From Bradyrhizobium sp. 138 (GTDB lineage: Bacteria; Pseudomonadota; Alphaproteobacteria; Rhizobiales; Xanthobacteraceae): a stretch of 64,000 bases of DNA. The notes under the pieces were generated by a model. The model searched no databases and was not told the DNA's origin. It was given only the letters and a program-made list of their open reading frames with translations. The position numbers and the translations under genes are program-made. The first letter of the stretch is position 1. Every line of letters begins with the position of its first letter. This document shows positions 39,550 to 48,115 of the stretch, one piece after another. The stretch covers positions 434,001 through 498,000 of the forward strand of contig NZ_JADPKT010000007.1 in assembly GCF_023074075.1 (NCBI RefSeq). Direction: 5' to 3'.

Positions 39550-40583
39550 GCGAGCCCGACCTGAGCGCGCAGGATGCGATCTCGATCGGCAGCCGCCTCT
39601 CCGGGGCACGGATCGTGGCCGCCCAACCGGCGCGGTCCGGCGGCAACAACCGGGTGTTTCGGCTGGAGATGGCGGAGGGTTCGCCCCTCGCCCTCAAGCA
39701 ATATCCGTCCGACGGGCGCGATCGCCTGGGACAGGAATATGACGCGCTATCGTTTCTGTCGCGCCACGGTATCGTCTCGACGCCGCGCCCGGTCGCGAAG
39801 GACGCGGATGCGTTCTGCGCCTTGTATCAATGGTTCGACGGCGAAGCGGCGGTGCTGCGTCCCCAGAAAGACGATGCCGACCAGCTCGCCAATTTCCTGA
39901 TCGAATTGCAGAAGCTGCGCGAGACCGAGGGTGCGCAGAATTTGCGGAACGCCTCAGCCAGCATCTTTTCGCCCGAGCAAGCCGTCGCCCAGTACGAGCA
40001 GCGTCTCGACGGCCTGAGGCGGGCCTCGGACGATCATCCGGACCTGCGCGCATTCATCGACGGCAGCCTGATTCCCAGCACGGCCGCCGCGATTCAGCGA
40101 CTCCGTCAACGCTATGCGGAACTGGGCCGGGATCCCGCAGCGGACCTGGCACCCGCCCATCGCGCATTGAGCCCGTCGGATTTCGGATTGCACAACGCGC
40201 TGCGCACCGAAGATGGCAGGCTGCGCTTCATCGACTTCGAATATTTCGGCTGGGACGATCCGGTCAAGCTGGTGTCCGACACCGCGATTCACCCGGGCAG
40301 CGATCTGCCGGAGGCCAGCGCGAACCGATTGATCGAACGGCTCTCGCGCGCCTTCGAGGCTAGGGATGACGCGTTTGCGATCCGCCGTGACGTACTGTAT
40401 CCTGTGTTCGGGGCGATTTGGTGCCTGATTGTCCTGAATGCTTATTTGCCGGAAAGCCGCTCCCGGCGCGCCCTGGCCGCGCAAGGAGGCGATCTGACGG
40501 TCCGCCTTGCCGGTCAGCTCGACAAAGCCCGCCGGCTCCATCAAACGATTTGCCAACGTGATCCAGATCTCACCCCACGCTGA
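39546..40583 (+). CDS. aminoglycoside phosphotransferase (APH)-family kinase
   Basis: A 345-residue kinase-fold protein. It has the Gly-rich loop region (SGGNNRVFRLE), Lys51 in the ATP pocket (LALKQYP), the Brenner-type catalytic segment LSPSDFGLHNAL (Asp212, Asn217) and the metal-binding FIDFEYFGWDDP (Asp230). Such enzymes phosphorylate small hydroxylated molecules, not only antibiotics, and in sugar clusters they are thought to act on sugars or choline-like compounds. The ATG at 39546 overlaps the previous gene by 4 bp, so it belongs to the operon. Its substrate is unknown. Confidence 0.8.
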   Translation: MSEPDLSAQDAISIGSRLSGARIVAAQPARSGGNNRVFRLEMAEGSPLALKQYPSDGRDRLGQEYDALSFLSRHGIVSTPRPVAKDADAFCALYQWFDGEAAVLRPQKDDADQLANFLIELQKLRETEGAQNLRNASASIFSPEQAVAQYEQRLDGLRRASDDHPDLRAFIDGSLIPSTAAAIQRLRQRYAELGRDPAADLAPAHRALSPSDFGLHNALRTEDGRLRFIDFEYFGWDDPVKLVSDTAIHPGSDLPEASANRLIERLSRAFEARDDAFAIRRDVLYPVFGAIWCLIVLNAYLPESRSRRALAAQGGDLTVRLAGQLDKARRLHQTICQRDPDLTPR

Positions 40584-40599
40584 AGCCGCCCTCACCTGC

Positions 40600-41406
40600 A
40601 TGCTGGACGAGCGCAGTCTTTATTTGCGCCGCCTTGTCCTCGGTTCTGTCCGTTCGGCGGGACGCGGCCATGTCGGACCCGCCCTGTCGCTGATCGAGAT
40701 GGTGCGCGTGCTCTACGACGACGTGCTGCGGATCGACCCGAACAACCCGCGTGATCCCGATCGCGACCGCGCGATCCTCAGCAAGGGACACGGTTGTCTG
40801 GCGCTCTATGCGCTGCTCGCCGATCGCGGTTTTTTCCCGCTGTCGGAGCTGGACGGCTTTTGCGGCCCCGACAGTATTTTGGGCGGACATCCCGAATACG
40901 GCATGGTGCCGGGCGTCGAGGCGTCGACCGGTGCGCTCGGACACGGCCTGTCGATCGGCGTCGGCCTTGCGCTCGCCGCCCGCATGCGCGAGCGCAGCTA
41001 CCGGACCTTCGTCCTGCTCGGCGACGGCGAGATCAACGAGGGATCGGTGTGGGAGGCCGCCATGGGCGCGGCCAAGCACGGGCTCGATAATCTGGTCGCG
41101 ATGGTCGACTACAACAAGCTGCAGAGCTACGGGCCGACCGACTACGTCCTGCCGCTGGAGCCACTCGCGGACAAATGGCGCAGCTTCGGCTTCGCCGTGC
41201 AGGAGCTCAACGGCCATGACGTCGGCGCCCTGCGCACCGTCCTGAAGCAGGTCCCGGCCGTTCCGGGCAAGCCCACCGCGATCATCTGCCATACCGTCAA
41301 GGGCAAGGGTCTGCCGGCTGCAGAATCCAACGCCGATTGGCATCACAAGAACAAGCTGACCGACAGCGAGCTCGACGCCATCCGCGTCGCCGTCGGCGAT
41401 TTTTGA
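40600..41406 (+). CDS. transketolase, N-terminal (thiamine-binding) subunit
   Basis: A 268-residue protein corresponding to the first half of transketolase, where thiamine diphosphate binds. Key pieces are AGRGHVGPALSL, SKGHGCLALYALL and the diphosphate-binding GDGEINEGS near residue 141. I place the start at the ATG on 40600; a GTG at 40558, overlapping the previous gene, is an alternative. The partner half follows 10 bp downstream. Split transketolases like this move two-carbon ketol units and occur in secondary and surface-sugar clusters. It could build or break a long-chain ketose phosphate here; the primary pentose pathway enzyme is normally a single long protein. Confidence 0.88.
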   Translation: MLDERSLYLRRLVLGSVRSAGRGHVGPALSLIEMVRVLYDDVLRIDPNNPRDPDRDRAILSKGHGCLALYALLADRGFFPLSELDGFCGPDSILGGHPEYGMVPGVEASTGALGHGLSIGVGLALAARMRERSYRTFVLLGDGEINEGSVWEAAMGAAKHGLDNLVAMVDYNKLQSYGPTDYVLPLEPLADKWRSFGFAVQELNGHDVGALRTVLKQVPAVPGKPTAIICHTVKGKGLPAAESNADWHHKNKLTDSELDAIRVAVGDF

Positions 41407-41416
41407 TCGGCTCCCC

Positions 41417-42376
41417 ATGCGCAACACCGCCATGAACATGGTCCACAAGCTCGCCGCGCGCGACGAGCGTGTGCTCTACATCGGCTCCGATCCTGGCGCC
41501 GGCACGCTGCGTGCGATGAGCAAGGAATTTCCCAAGCGCCATCTGATCGAGGGCATTTCGGAAGCGCACATCATCGGCATGTCGGCAGGCCTCGCGATGG
41601 AAGGCTTCGTGCCTTACGTCAACACCATCGCGACTTTCCTCACCCGCCGCTGCTACGAACAGGTGGCCGTCGATCTCTGTCTGCACAATCTGCCGGTGCG
41701 GCTGATCGCCAATGGCGGCGGCCTCGTCTATGCGCCGCTCGGCCCCACGCACCAGGCGATCGAGGACATCGCCATCATGCGCGCGCTGCCGAACATGACG
41801 GTGGTCTGCCCGTGCGACGCCGACGAGGCCGCGCGACTGATGGACAAGACGCTCGACTGGACCGGGCCGATCTACATCCGGCTCGGCAAGGGCGGCGACG
41901 CGATCGTCTCCAAGGCCGAGCACGGTTTCGAGATCGGCAAGGCCATCCTGATGCGGCCGCCCGGCGACGTTCTCATGGTGACCACCGGCATCATGCTTCA
42001 GCGCGCCATTGCCGCAGCTGACCTACTGGCCGCGCAAGGCATTCGCGCCGGCATCCTGCACATGCACACCGTGAAGCCGTTCGACACCGAAGCGCTGCTG
42101 CAGGCGGTTCGCGGCGTCAAGCTCGTGGCAACACTGGAGGAGCACGTGCCCTCGGGCGGCCTCGGCAGCGCCGTTGCGGAGGCCTTGATCGACAAGCTCG
42201 GTTCAAGCCTGCCGGCGATGCTTCGGTTGTCGCTGCCGGACCGCTTCATGCACAATTACGGCTCGCAGGACTCCCTGCTGAAGAAGCACGGGCTTTCCGC
42301 AGCCGCGATTGCAACCTCGATCGAGCGCGCGCATGCCGCCTCGCACACCCCCTCTCCTCAACTCCACTCCACCTGA
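41417..42376 (+). CDS. transketolase, C-terminal subunit
   Basis: A 319-residue protein with the pyrimidine-binding and C-terminal domains of transketolase. The conserved glutamate that activates thiamine lies in EGISEAHIIGMSAGLAMEG, and the loop THQAIEDIAIMRALPNM is characteristic. It starts 10 bp after the N-terminal subunit and ends 8 bp before an aminotransferase gene, so the two halves are surely co-expressed. The C-terminal domain includes VLMVTTGIMLQ, LVATLEEHVPSGGLGSA. Whether it works as a transketolase or a related ketol-transfer enzyme on a special sugar is open. Confidence 0.88.
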   Translation: MRNTAMNMVHKLAARDERVLYIGSDPGAGTLRAMSKEFPKRHLIEGISEAHIIGMSAGLAMEGFVPYVNTIATFLTRRCYEQVAVDLCLHNLPVRLIANGGGLVYAPLGPTHQAIEDIAIMRALPNMTVVCPCDADEAARLMDKTLDWTGPIYIRLGKGGDAIVSKAEHGFEIGKAILMRPPGDVLMVTTGIMLQRAIAAADLLAAQGIRAGILHMHTVKPFDTEALLQAVRGVKLVATLEEHVPSGGLGSAVAEALIDKLGSSLPAMLRLSLPDRFMHNYGSQDSLLKKHGLSAAAIATSIERAHAASHTPSPQLHST

Positions 42377-42384
42377 CGGGTCAC

Positions 42385-43491
42385 ATGTACGACGTTCGAT
42401 ATTCTTATCTGCTCGAGCAATTCTCCGACCCCGCCCCGATCCTGGCCGAAATCGGCCGGCTGGTGGCGACCGGTGACTTCACCCTTGGCAAGCCGGTTGC
42501 CGAATTCGAGAAGCGCTTTGCCGAACTGATCGGCGTGCGCCACGCCATCGGCGTCGGATCCGGCACCGATGCTCTCAAGCTGCCGCTCAAGGCACTCGGC
42601 ATTGGTCATGGCGATGAGGTCATCACCGCCGCCAACACCTTCATCGCCACCGTCGGCGCCATCGCGGAGACCGGCGCGACGCCGGTGCTGGTCGACTGCG
42701 ACGATTCCTTCTGCATGAACGTCGACCAAGTCGAAGCCGCCATCACTGAGAAGACCAAGGCGATCATGCCGGTTCAGTTGACCGGCGAGGTCACCGACAT
42801 GGGCAAGCTGATGCCGATCGCCCAGCGTCACAACCTGCCTGTCGTCGAGGACGCCTGCCAGGGCATCTTGTCGGAGTTTGCGGGCAAACGCTCCGGCACC
42901 CACGGCATCGCAGCCGGCTTCTCCCTGCACCCGCTCAAGAACCTCAACGTCTGGGGCGATGCCGGCGTCGTCGTCACCAATGACGACGGCATGAACGAGA
43001 AGCTCCGCCTGATCCGCAATCACGGCATGAAGAACCGCGACGAGATCGCGATCCTCGGCTGCAATTCGCGGCTGGATTCGCTCCAGGCCGTCGTCGGCAA
43101 CTGGCTGATCGGCCAGACCAGCGAAATCACGCGGCGCCGGATCGAGAATGCGGCCTATTACGACGCCGGCCTTGCCGGCCTGCCCGGCCTGCGCGTTCCG
43201 CCGCGCCGTCCCAACGTGAAGCACGTCTATCATCTCTACATGGTGTTCGCCGAGCGGCGCGACGAGCTCTACAAATACTGCCTGGACAACGGGGTCGAGG
43301 CCAAGATCCATTATCCCATCCCGCTGTATCAGCAGGAAGGCCTGAGGCATCTCGGTTACGCGCCCGGCGCCTTCCCGGTTACCGACCGCCACGCCAAGGA
43401 AGTCATCAGCTTCCCCGTCGACCAGCATCTGACGCGCGCACAGCAGGACCGCGTCATCGAGACTGTCAGGACGTTCTGCCATGGACGCTGA
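42385..43491 (+). CDS. DegT/DnrJ/EryC1/StrS-family aminotransferase (first copy)
   Basis: A PLP enzyme that adds an amino group to a keto-sugar nucleotide. The 368-residue product starts MYDVRYSYLLEQFSDPAP. The PLP lysine is Lys185 in SLHPLKNLNVWGD and the cofactor-binding Asp156 lies in VVEDACQ; the GSGTDALKLPL stretch near residue 58 is the phosphate-binding region. It overlaps the second aminotransferase gene by 11 bp. Many relatives make 3- or 4-aminosugars such as those of O-antigens and antibiotics. Confidence 0.9.
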   Translation: MYDVRYSYLLEQFSDPAPILAEIGRLVATGDFTLGKPVAEFEKRFAELIGVRHAIGVGSGTDALKLPLKALGIGHGDEVITAANTFIATVGAIAETGATPVLVDCDDSFCMNVDQVEAAITEKTKAIMPVQLTGEVTDMGKLMPIAQRHNLPVVEDACQGILSEFAGKRSGTHGIAAGFSLHPLKNLNVWGDAGVVVTNDDGMNEKLRLIRNHGMKNRDEIAILGCNSRLDSLQAVVGNWLIGQTSEITRRRIENAAYYDAGLAGLPGLRVPPRRPNVKHVYHLYMVFAERRDELYKYCLDNGVEAKIHYPIPLYQQEGLRHLGYAPGAFPVTDRHAKEVISFPVDQHLTRAQQDRVIETVRTFCHGR

Positions 43492-44599
43492 CACCGGCCG
43501 CCGGCGGATCGGTTACGTCAATCTTCCCGCGCAATTCGAGGAAGAGCGCGCCGAGATCATGCAGGCGGTGGAAGGTGTATTCCAGCGCGGCGATTTCATC
43601 GGCGGCGCGGCAGTCGGAAAGCTCGAGGAGGAATTGTCGGCCTATCTCGGCTCGCCGCATGTGGTGACGCTGAATTCCGGCACCGACGCGCTGATCCTCG
43701 CCTTGCGGGCGCTCGACATCGGCCCCGGCGACGAGGTCATCACCCCGCCGAACTCGTTCGTGGCATCGACCGCCGCGATCATCGCAGTCGGCGCCACGCC
43801 TGTCTTTGCGGACGTGCTGCCGGACCAGAACATCGATCCGGCCGCGGTCGAGGCCGCCGTCACGGCGCGCACCAAGGCGATCATGCCGGTACATCTGACC
43901 GGGCGCATGGCCGACATGGCCCCGCTGGTGGCGATCGCGGACAAGCACGCGCTCGCCGTGATCGAGGACAGCGCCCAGGCGGTCGGCTCGACCTATGACG
44001 GCCGCATGAGCGGCACCATGGGAACGTTCGGCTGCTTCTCCGCCCATCCTCTGAAAAATCTCAATGCCGCCGGCGATGCCGGCTTCCTCGTCACCGCCGA
44101 CGCCGAGCTCGCCGCACGAATCCGCCGGCTGCGCAATCACGGCCTGATCAACCGCAGCGACGTCCAGGAATGGGGCATCGTGTCACGGCTCGACACGCTC
44201 CAGGCCGAGGTGCTGCGGATCCGCCTGCGCAACCTGCCCTCCGTGATCCAGCGCCGGCGGCGCAACGCCGCGCAATACCGCGCCGAGCTCGCAGGGCTCC
44301 CTCTGTTCATTCCGCCCTGCCGCAACATCGAATTCAACACCTTCCATACCTTCGTGGTGCAGACCGACCGCCGCAACGACTTCCAGAAATATCTCGCCGA
44401 CAAGGGCATCGAGACCGCAATCCACTATCCGGTCCCGATCCACCTGCAGCCGGCGGCGGCCCATCTGGGCCACGGCCGCGGCGCGTTCCCGGTGACGGAA
44501 CGGCAGGCGGATCAGATCCTCACGCTGCCCATCAACCAGTTCCTGTCGGCCGCCGATATCAGCTATATCTGCGCGACCGCCCGGGAGTATTTTGCATGA
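43481..44599 (+). CDS. DegT/DnrJ/EryC1/StrS-family aminotransferase (second copy)
   Basis: A second sugar aminotransferase, 372 residues, in tandem with the first. The PLP lysine is Lys192 in SAHPLKNLNAAGD, the aspartate Asp163 in VIEDSAQ, and LNSGTDALILAL gives the phosphate-binding loop. The two copies align over their whole length but differ in many places, so they are diverged paralogues rather than a recent duplicate. A pair implies two different keto-sugar substrates or two aminations of one sugar. It overlaps the first copy by 11 bp and the oxygenase gene by 4 bp. Confidence 0.9.
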   Translation: MDADTGRRRIGYVNLPAQFEEERAEIMQAVEGVFQRGDFIGGAAVGKLEEELSAYLGSPHVVTLNSGTDALILALRALDIGPGDEVITPPNSFVASTAAIIAVGATPVFADVLPDQNIDPAAVEAAVTARTKAIMPVHLTGRMADMAPLVAIADKHALAVIEDSAQAVGSTYDGRMSGTMGTFGCFSAHPLKNLNAAGDAGFLVTADAELAARIRRLRNHGLINRSDVQEWGIVSRLDTLQAEVLRIRLRNLPSVIQRRRRNAAQYRAELAGLPLFIPPCRNIEFNTFHTFVVQTDRRNDFQKYLADKGIETAIHYPVPIHLQPAAAHLGHGRGAFPVTERQADQILTLPINQFLSAADISYICATAREYFA

Positions 44600-45402
44600 C
44601 GGATACGGACTTCCTTCAGGCCGATGAGCAGGCGCTGGCGCAACGCTTCATCGACAACGGCTTCGTCACCACGCCGGCCGACGATCGCGCCGGGCTCGAT
44701 CGGATCCAGCGGCGCGCCGCCGAGCTCGCGGCGGATTATCTGAAGCTGCCGCACAGCAACGATCCCTACGCGATGCTCGACAGCATCCACACGCGGGTGA
44801 GCGTCGACGATCTCAACGGGCTGCGGCTCCACGTCTTCAACGGCCTCAACGCCGAGCCCTGGTTCCGGCCGACCTATTTCCGTCTGGCGCGCTCGACGAT
44901 CGAAACCATCGTCGGCAACGAGCTCTGCATGCAGCGCCGCGTCAATCTCAGCATCCAGATGCCCGGTGACGATTCCTCGCTGCTCGCCACCCATTCCGAT
45001 GTCTGGTCGGGCGATTCGCCGTTCGAGGTCGTGGTGTGGGTGCCGCTGGTCGACGTCCACCGCACCAAAGCGATGTACCTGCTGCCGCCGTCGCTGAACG
45101 GCAACATGCAGGACCGGATGGCTGACTTGCGCAGCGCCGAGGAACTGTACAAGACGATCAAGCCGCACGCGACCTTCATCGAGATTCCCTACGGTCACGT
45201 GATGCTGTTCAACCAGACTCTGATGCACGGCAACCGCGTCAACGAGGAGCCCGGCACGCGCTGGAGCATGAACTGCCGCTTCAAGAGCATCATGTCGCCC
45301 TACGCGGACAAGCGCTTCGGCGAGTTCTTCGAGCCGATCCTGCTGCGCCCGGCGACGCGGGTCGGCATGCAATACAAGCTGCCGGGAGGCTTCCATGCCT
45401 GA
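44596..45402 (+). CDS. 2OG-Fe(II) oxygenase of the sporadic carbohydrate cluster type
   Basis: A 268-residue non-haem iron, 2-oxoglutarate-dependent oxygenase. The iron ligands fit His133 and Asp135 (THSDVWSG) and His211 (MHGNRVNEEPG), with Arg222 for 2-oxoglutarate. It resembles, as I remember, the NCBIfam group named sporadic carbohydrate cluster 2OG-Fe(II) oxygenase. It probably hydroxylates or otherwise oxidises a sugar or its carrier. The ATG overlaps the aminotransferase stop, and the last 8 bp overlap the small partner gene, so the two are closely linked. The name is recalled from the family, not confirmed by search. Confidence 0.75.
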   Translation: MTDTDFLQADEQALAQRFIDNGFVTTPADDRAGLDRIQRRAAELAADYLKLPHSNDPYAMLDSIHTRVSVDDLNGLRLHVFNGLNAEPWFRPTYFRLARSTIETIVGNELCMQRRVNLSIQMPGDDSSLLATHSDVWSGDSPFEVVVWVPLVDVHRTKAMYLLPPSLNGNMQDRMADLRSAEELYKTIKPHATFIEIPYGHVMLFNQTLMHGNRVNEEPGTRWSMNCRFKSIMSPYADKRFGEFFEPILLRPATRVGMQYKLPGGFHA

Positions 45403-45787
45403 GCGAGCCGGCCATCGCGGCTATATCGGCGCCCGGCCGCTGAACGGCAGCCGTACCCCGCAGCACGTCCAGAACATCGTGATCCGCGACTACGCGCGGC
45501 GGAAGAACCTGCAATTTCTGCTCAGCGCCGTCGAGCACATCATGCCCGGCAGCTACATGGTGCTCGAGGACATCCTGGACGAGCTGCCCCGCCTGAACGG
45601 CATGATCCTCTACAGCATCTTCATGCTGCCGCCCGACGAGGCGCGGCGGCTGCAGATCTACGACCGCGTGCTGCGCGAAGGCTGCGACCTCCACGCCGCG
45701 GTCGAGGAGATCACGCTGTCGTCGCAGAAAGACATCCAGGCCGTCGAGGACATCCTGCTGGTCAACAAATACGCGACCATCCTGTGA
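45395..45787 (+). CDS. small sporadic carbohydrate cluster protein (LIC12192-like)
   Basis: A 130-residue protein with no catalytic motif I recognise. The segment RPLNGSRTPQHVQNIVIRDY followed by LQFLLSAVEHIMPGSY and LYSIFMLPPDE fits the small family named sporadic carbohydrate cluster protein, LIC12192 type, which I recall as found beside sugar genes in scattered bacteria. It overlaps the oxygenase gene by 8 bp and is followed 25 bp later by a methyltransferase gene. Absence of membrane segments suggests a cytoplasmic accessory or enzyme of unknown activity. Confidence 0.7.
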   Translation: MPERAGHRGYIGARPLNGSRTPQHVQNIVIRDYARRKNLQFLLSAVEHIMPGSYMVLEDILDELPRLNGMILYSIFMLPPDEARRLQIYDRVLREGCDLHAAVEEITLSSQKDIQAVEDILLVNKYATIL

Positions 45788-45812
45788 CGATGGCGCGGAC
45801 CGATTGACGATC

Positions 45813-46478
45813 ATGGCCGAGATCAACCTGCTCCAGCCGATGCACGCGTCGACCAGGCGGAACTACGTTCAGCGCGTGGTCGAGCACGACAAGGCGGAAT
45901 CCGCCACCGTGGCGCGGCAATGGGGGCGCGACTATTGGGACGGCGACCGGCGCTATGGCTATGGCGGCTATCGCTATGACGGACGCTGGCGCCCGCTCGC
46001 CCAGACGCTGATCGATCGCTACGGCATCAAGCCCGGCATGAGTGTGCTCGATGTCGGCTGCGGCAAGGGCTATTTGCTCTACGAGTTCACCCAGCTCGTC
46101 CCCGACCTCACGGTCGCCGGCATCGACATCTCCGACTACGGCATCGCCAATGCCAAGGAGGAGGTGCGGCCGCAGCTCCAGGTCGGCAGCGCCGTCGAGC
46201 TCCCCTACCCCGATCACAGCTTCGATCTCGTGGTGTCGCTCGGCGTGCTGCACAATCTTCCGCTCGAGGACGTCTTCCGGGCCGTGGCGGAGATCGAGCG
46301 CGTCGGACGGGGCGCATCGAAATATCTGATGGTCGAATCCTTCCGCAACGAACGCGAGAAGGCGAATTTGCTCTACTGGCAGCTCACCTGCCTGAGCTTC
46401 CACGGTCCGGAAACCTGGGCCTGGATCTACGACAAATGCGGGTACCGGGGCGACCATGGGTTCATCTTCTTCGAATGA
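45813..46478 (+). CDS. class I SAM-dependent methyltransferase
   Basis: A 221-residue enzyme with the SAM motif VLDVGCGKGYLLYE near residue 78 and the downstream motif VAGIDISDYGIANA. The region FDLVVSLGVLHNLPLED is typical of Methyltransf_11-type proteins. The start is the ATG at 45813; a TTG 9 bp upstream is less likely. It likely methylates a sugar of the cluster product (O- or N-methylation). Its end overlaps the cupin gene by 23 bp. Confidence 0.85.
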   Translation: MAEINLLQPMHASTRRNYVQRVVEHDKAESATVARQWGRDYWDGDRRYGYGGYRYDGRWRPLAQTLIDRYGIKPGMSVLDVGCGKGYLLYEFTQLVPDLTVAGIDISDYGIANAKEEVRPQLQVGSAVELPYPDHSFDLVVSLGVLHNLPLEDVFRAVAEIERVGRGASKYLMVESFRNEREKANLLYWQLTCLSFHGPETWAWIYDKCGYRGDHGFIFFE

Positions 46479-47034
46479 GGCGACGAGCCCACGCCGGCCG
46501 ACGTCGCTGCGCGCGCAAAATCCCGAAGTCTATTATTCGGACGACGCCATCGTCACGGCCGATGACGCCACGATCGCGGAGCTGAAGCGCATCGCCGCCG
46601 GCAACCCGCGTCTGCGCAGCCGGCTGTGCACGCACCCCGATCCCTCGTCCGGCCTGCACGAGATGCTGATCGTGCATCATCGCGAGGCCTATGTGCGGCC
46701 CCACAAGCATTTTGGCAAACCTGAATCGTTTCACCTGATCGAAGGCACCGCACAGGTCGTGATCTTCGAGGACGACGGCCGCATCCGCGACGTGCTGGAA
46801 ATGGCGCCATATGGCCAGGGTGCCCTGTGCTATTACCGGATGCCCGAACAGGTCTACCACTCGATCCTGATCACCTCGGAGTGGCTGGTGTTCCACGAAA
46901 CCACCGCCGGTCCGTTCGATCCCTCCCGTACCGCATTTCCCGACTGGGCCCCCGATGGCAGCGACGCCGCCGAGGTCCAGGACTACGTCACACGGATTGC
47001 CACGCTCGCCGCGGAGCATCTGGCGAGGAAATAG
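46456..47034 (+). CDS. WbuC-like cupin metalloprotein
   Basis: A 192-residue protein of the WbuC family, cupin-fold proteins found in O-antigen clusters. The signature is visible in RLRSRLCTHPDPSSGLHEMLIV and YVRPHKHFGKPESFHLIEGT (taken as RSRLCTHPDPSSGLHEM and VRPHKHFGKPESFH), whose His and Glu residues would hold a metal. The frame overlaps the methyltransferase gene by 23 bp. The family has no proven enzymatic role that I know of, but its presence supports a surface-polysaccharide function of this locus. Confidence 0.8.
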   Translation: MGSSSSNEATSPRRPTSLRAQNPEVYYSDDAIVTADDATIAELKRIAAGNPRLRSRLCTHPDPSSGLHEMLIVHHREAYVRPHKHFGKPESFHLIEGTAQVVIFEDDGRIRDVLEMAPYGQGALCYYRMPEQVYHSILITSEWLVFHETTAGPFDPSRTAFPDWAPDGSDAAEVQDYVTRIATLAAEHLARK

Positions 47035-47092
47035 CCTCCGACCGTCCCTGCACGACGATCCCGCCGCGAATGATCGAGGACGACACCAGCCG

Positions 47093-48070
47093 ATGAAGCC
47101 GCCTGCAAAAGCACTGGTTACTCTGGCCAAGCTCGCCGTCTCGGTCGGTATCCTCGTATTGTTGTTGCGGTCTCAGGATTTGTCGTCCCTGCAAGCCGAT
47201 CTTCTCGCTGTCAAACTGGACATGCTGGCGCTCGCGGTGCTGCTGCTGTTTGTCCAGACCTTCGTGCTTTGCCACCGCTGGATCCTGATCCTCCGCGCCA
47301 TCAACGTGCCGCTGGATTGGCTGCCCGGCTGGCGCATTCTCATGGTCAGCACCTTTTTCAACCAGGTGCTGCCCGCAGGCGGCGACGCGGTCCGGATCTG
47401 GATGCTGCGGCGGCATGGCGTGCAATGGTCGCCGACCATCAGCAGCATCGTAGCCGATCGGTTTCTTGCGCTGCTGGCGCTTGGTGCCGTCATATTGGCA
47501 GGAATGCCGTTCCTGCTGCAACGGATCAGCGACAGCTCGCTGCTGTTCGCGATCATCATCGTTCTCGTCATTGCGTGTTTCGGCCTCATCGCTCTGCTCA
47601 CGCTGGATCGCTGGCCGCCTCGCATCATCGCCGCCCTGCCGGCCGGGATCGTGCAATTCACGATGCTGGTCAGGGCTCCGCTGGCGGCCGAAGGACGCGG
47701 AACGCTGATGGCGGCCGCCGTCATCATCCATCTGATCACGGTCGCGGCTTGCTATGTCCTTGCGACCGGCCTCGACGCGCCGCTCTCCCCGCTCGATGCT
47801 TTCGTTCTTGTTCCGCTTGTCATTCTGTCGTCCGCGGTTCCGATCTCGATCGGAGGATGGGGCGTGCGAGAAGGCGCAATGGTTGCCGCGCTCGCCCTCG
47901 CCGGGATCGCATCCGACAAGGCGCTTGCCATATCGGTTTTGCTCGGCCTTGGCGGCCTGATCGTCGGACTGTTCGGTGGGCTGGTATGGCTGATCGCGCC
48001 TGAGCGCGCCAATTTCAGCGCCGACGAGGCGCGCGGCATTGCCAAGCCCGCCGACGTCACACCCATCTAG
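47093..48070 (+). CDS. UPF0104/LPG-synthase-TM family membrane protein (second copy)
   Basis: A 325-residue polytopic membrane protein, clearly a paralogue of the one at 33458-34474: both share WRILMVSTFFNQVLP and GGDAVRIW-type segments, but here the spacing differs (VLPAGGDA against VLPSSVGGDA). The start is the ATG at 47093; the frame reads further back but into the cupin gene. Two copies at the two ends of the locus suggest two lipid-linked intermediates or two steps. It is 58 bp after the cupin gene. Confidence 0.75.
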   Translation: MKPPAKALVTLAKLAVSVGILVLLLRSQDLSSLQADLLAVKLDMLALAVLLLFVQTFVLCHRWILILRAINVPLDWLPGWRILMVSTFFNQVLPAGGDAVRIWMLRRHGVQWSPTISSIVADRFLALLALGAVILAGMPFLLQRISDSSLLFAIIIVLVIACFGLIALLTLDRWPPRIIAALPAGIVQFTMLVRAPLAAEGRGTLMAAAVIIHLITVAACYVLATGLDAPLSPLDAFVLVPLVILSSAVPISIGGWGVREGAMVAALALAGIASDKALAISVLLGLGGLIVGLFGGLVWLIAPERANFSADEARGIAKPADVTPI

Positions 48071-48115
48071 CAACGACAAAGATGACTATCCTTCAAGCCT
48101 TTCATCCTGCAGCCA

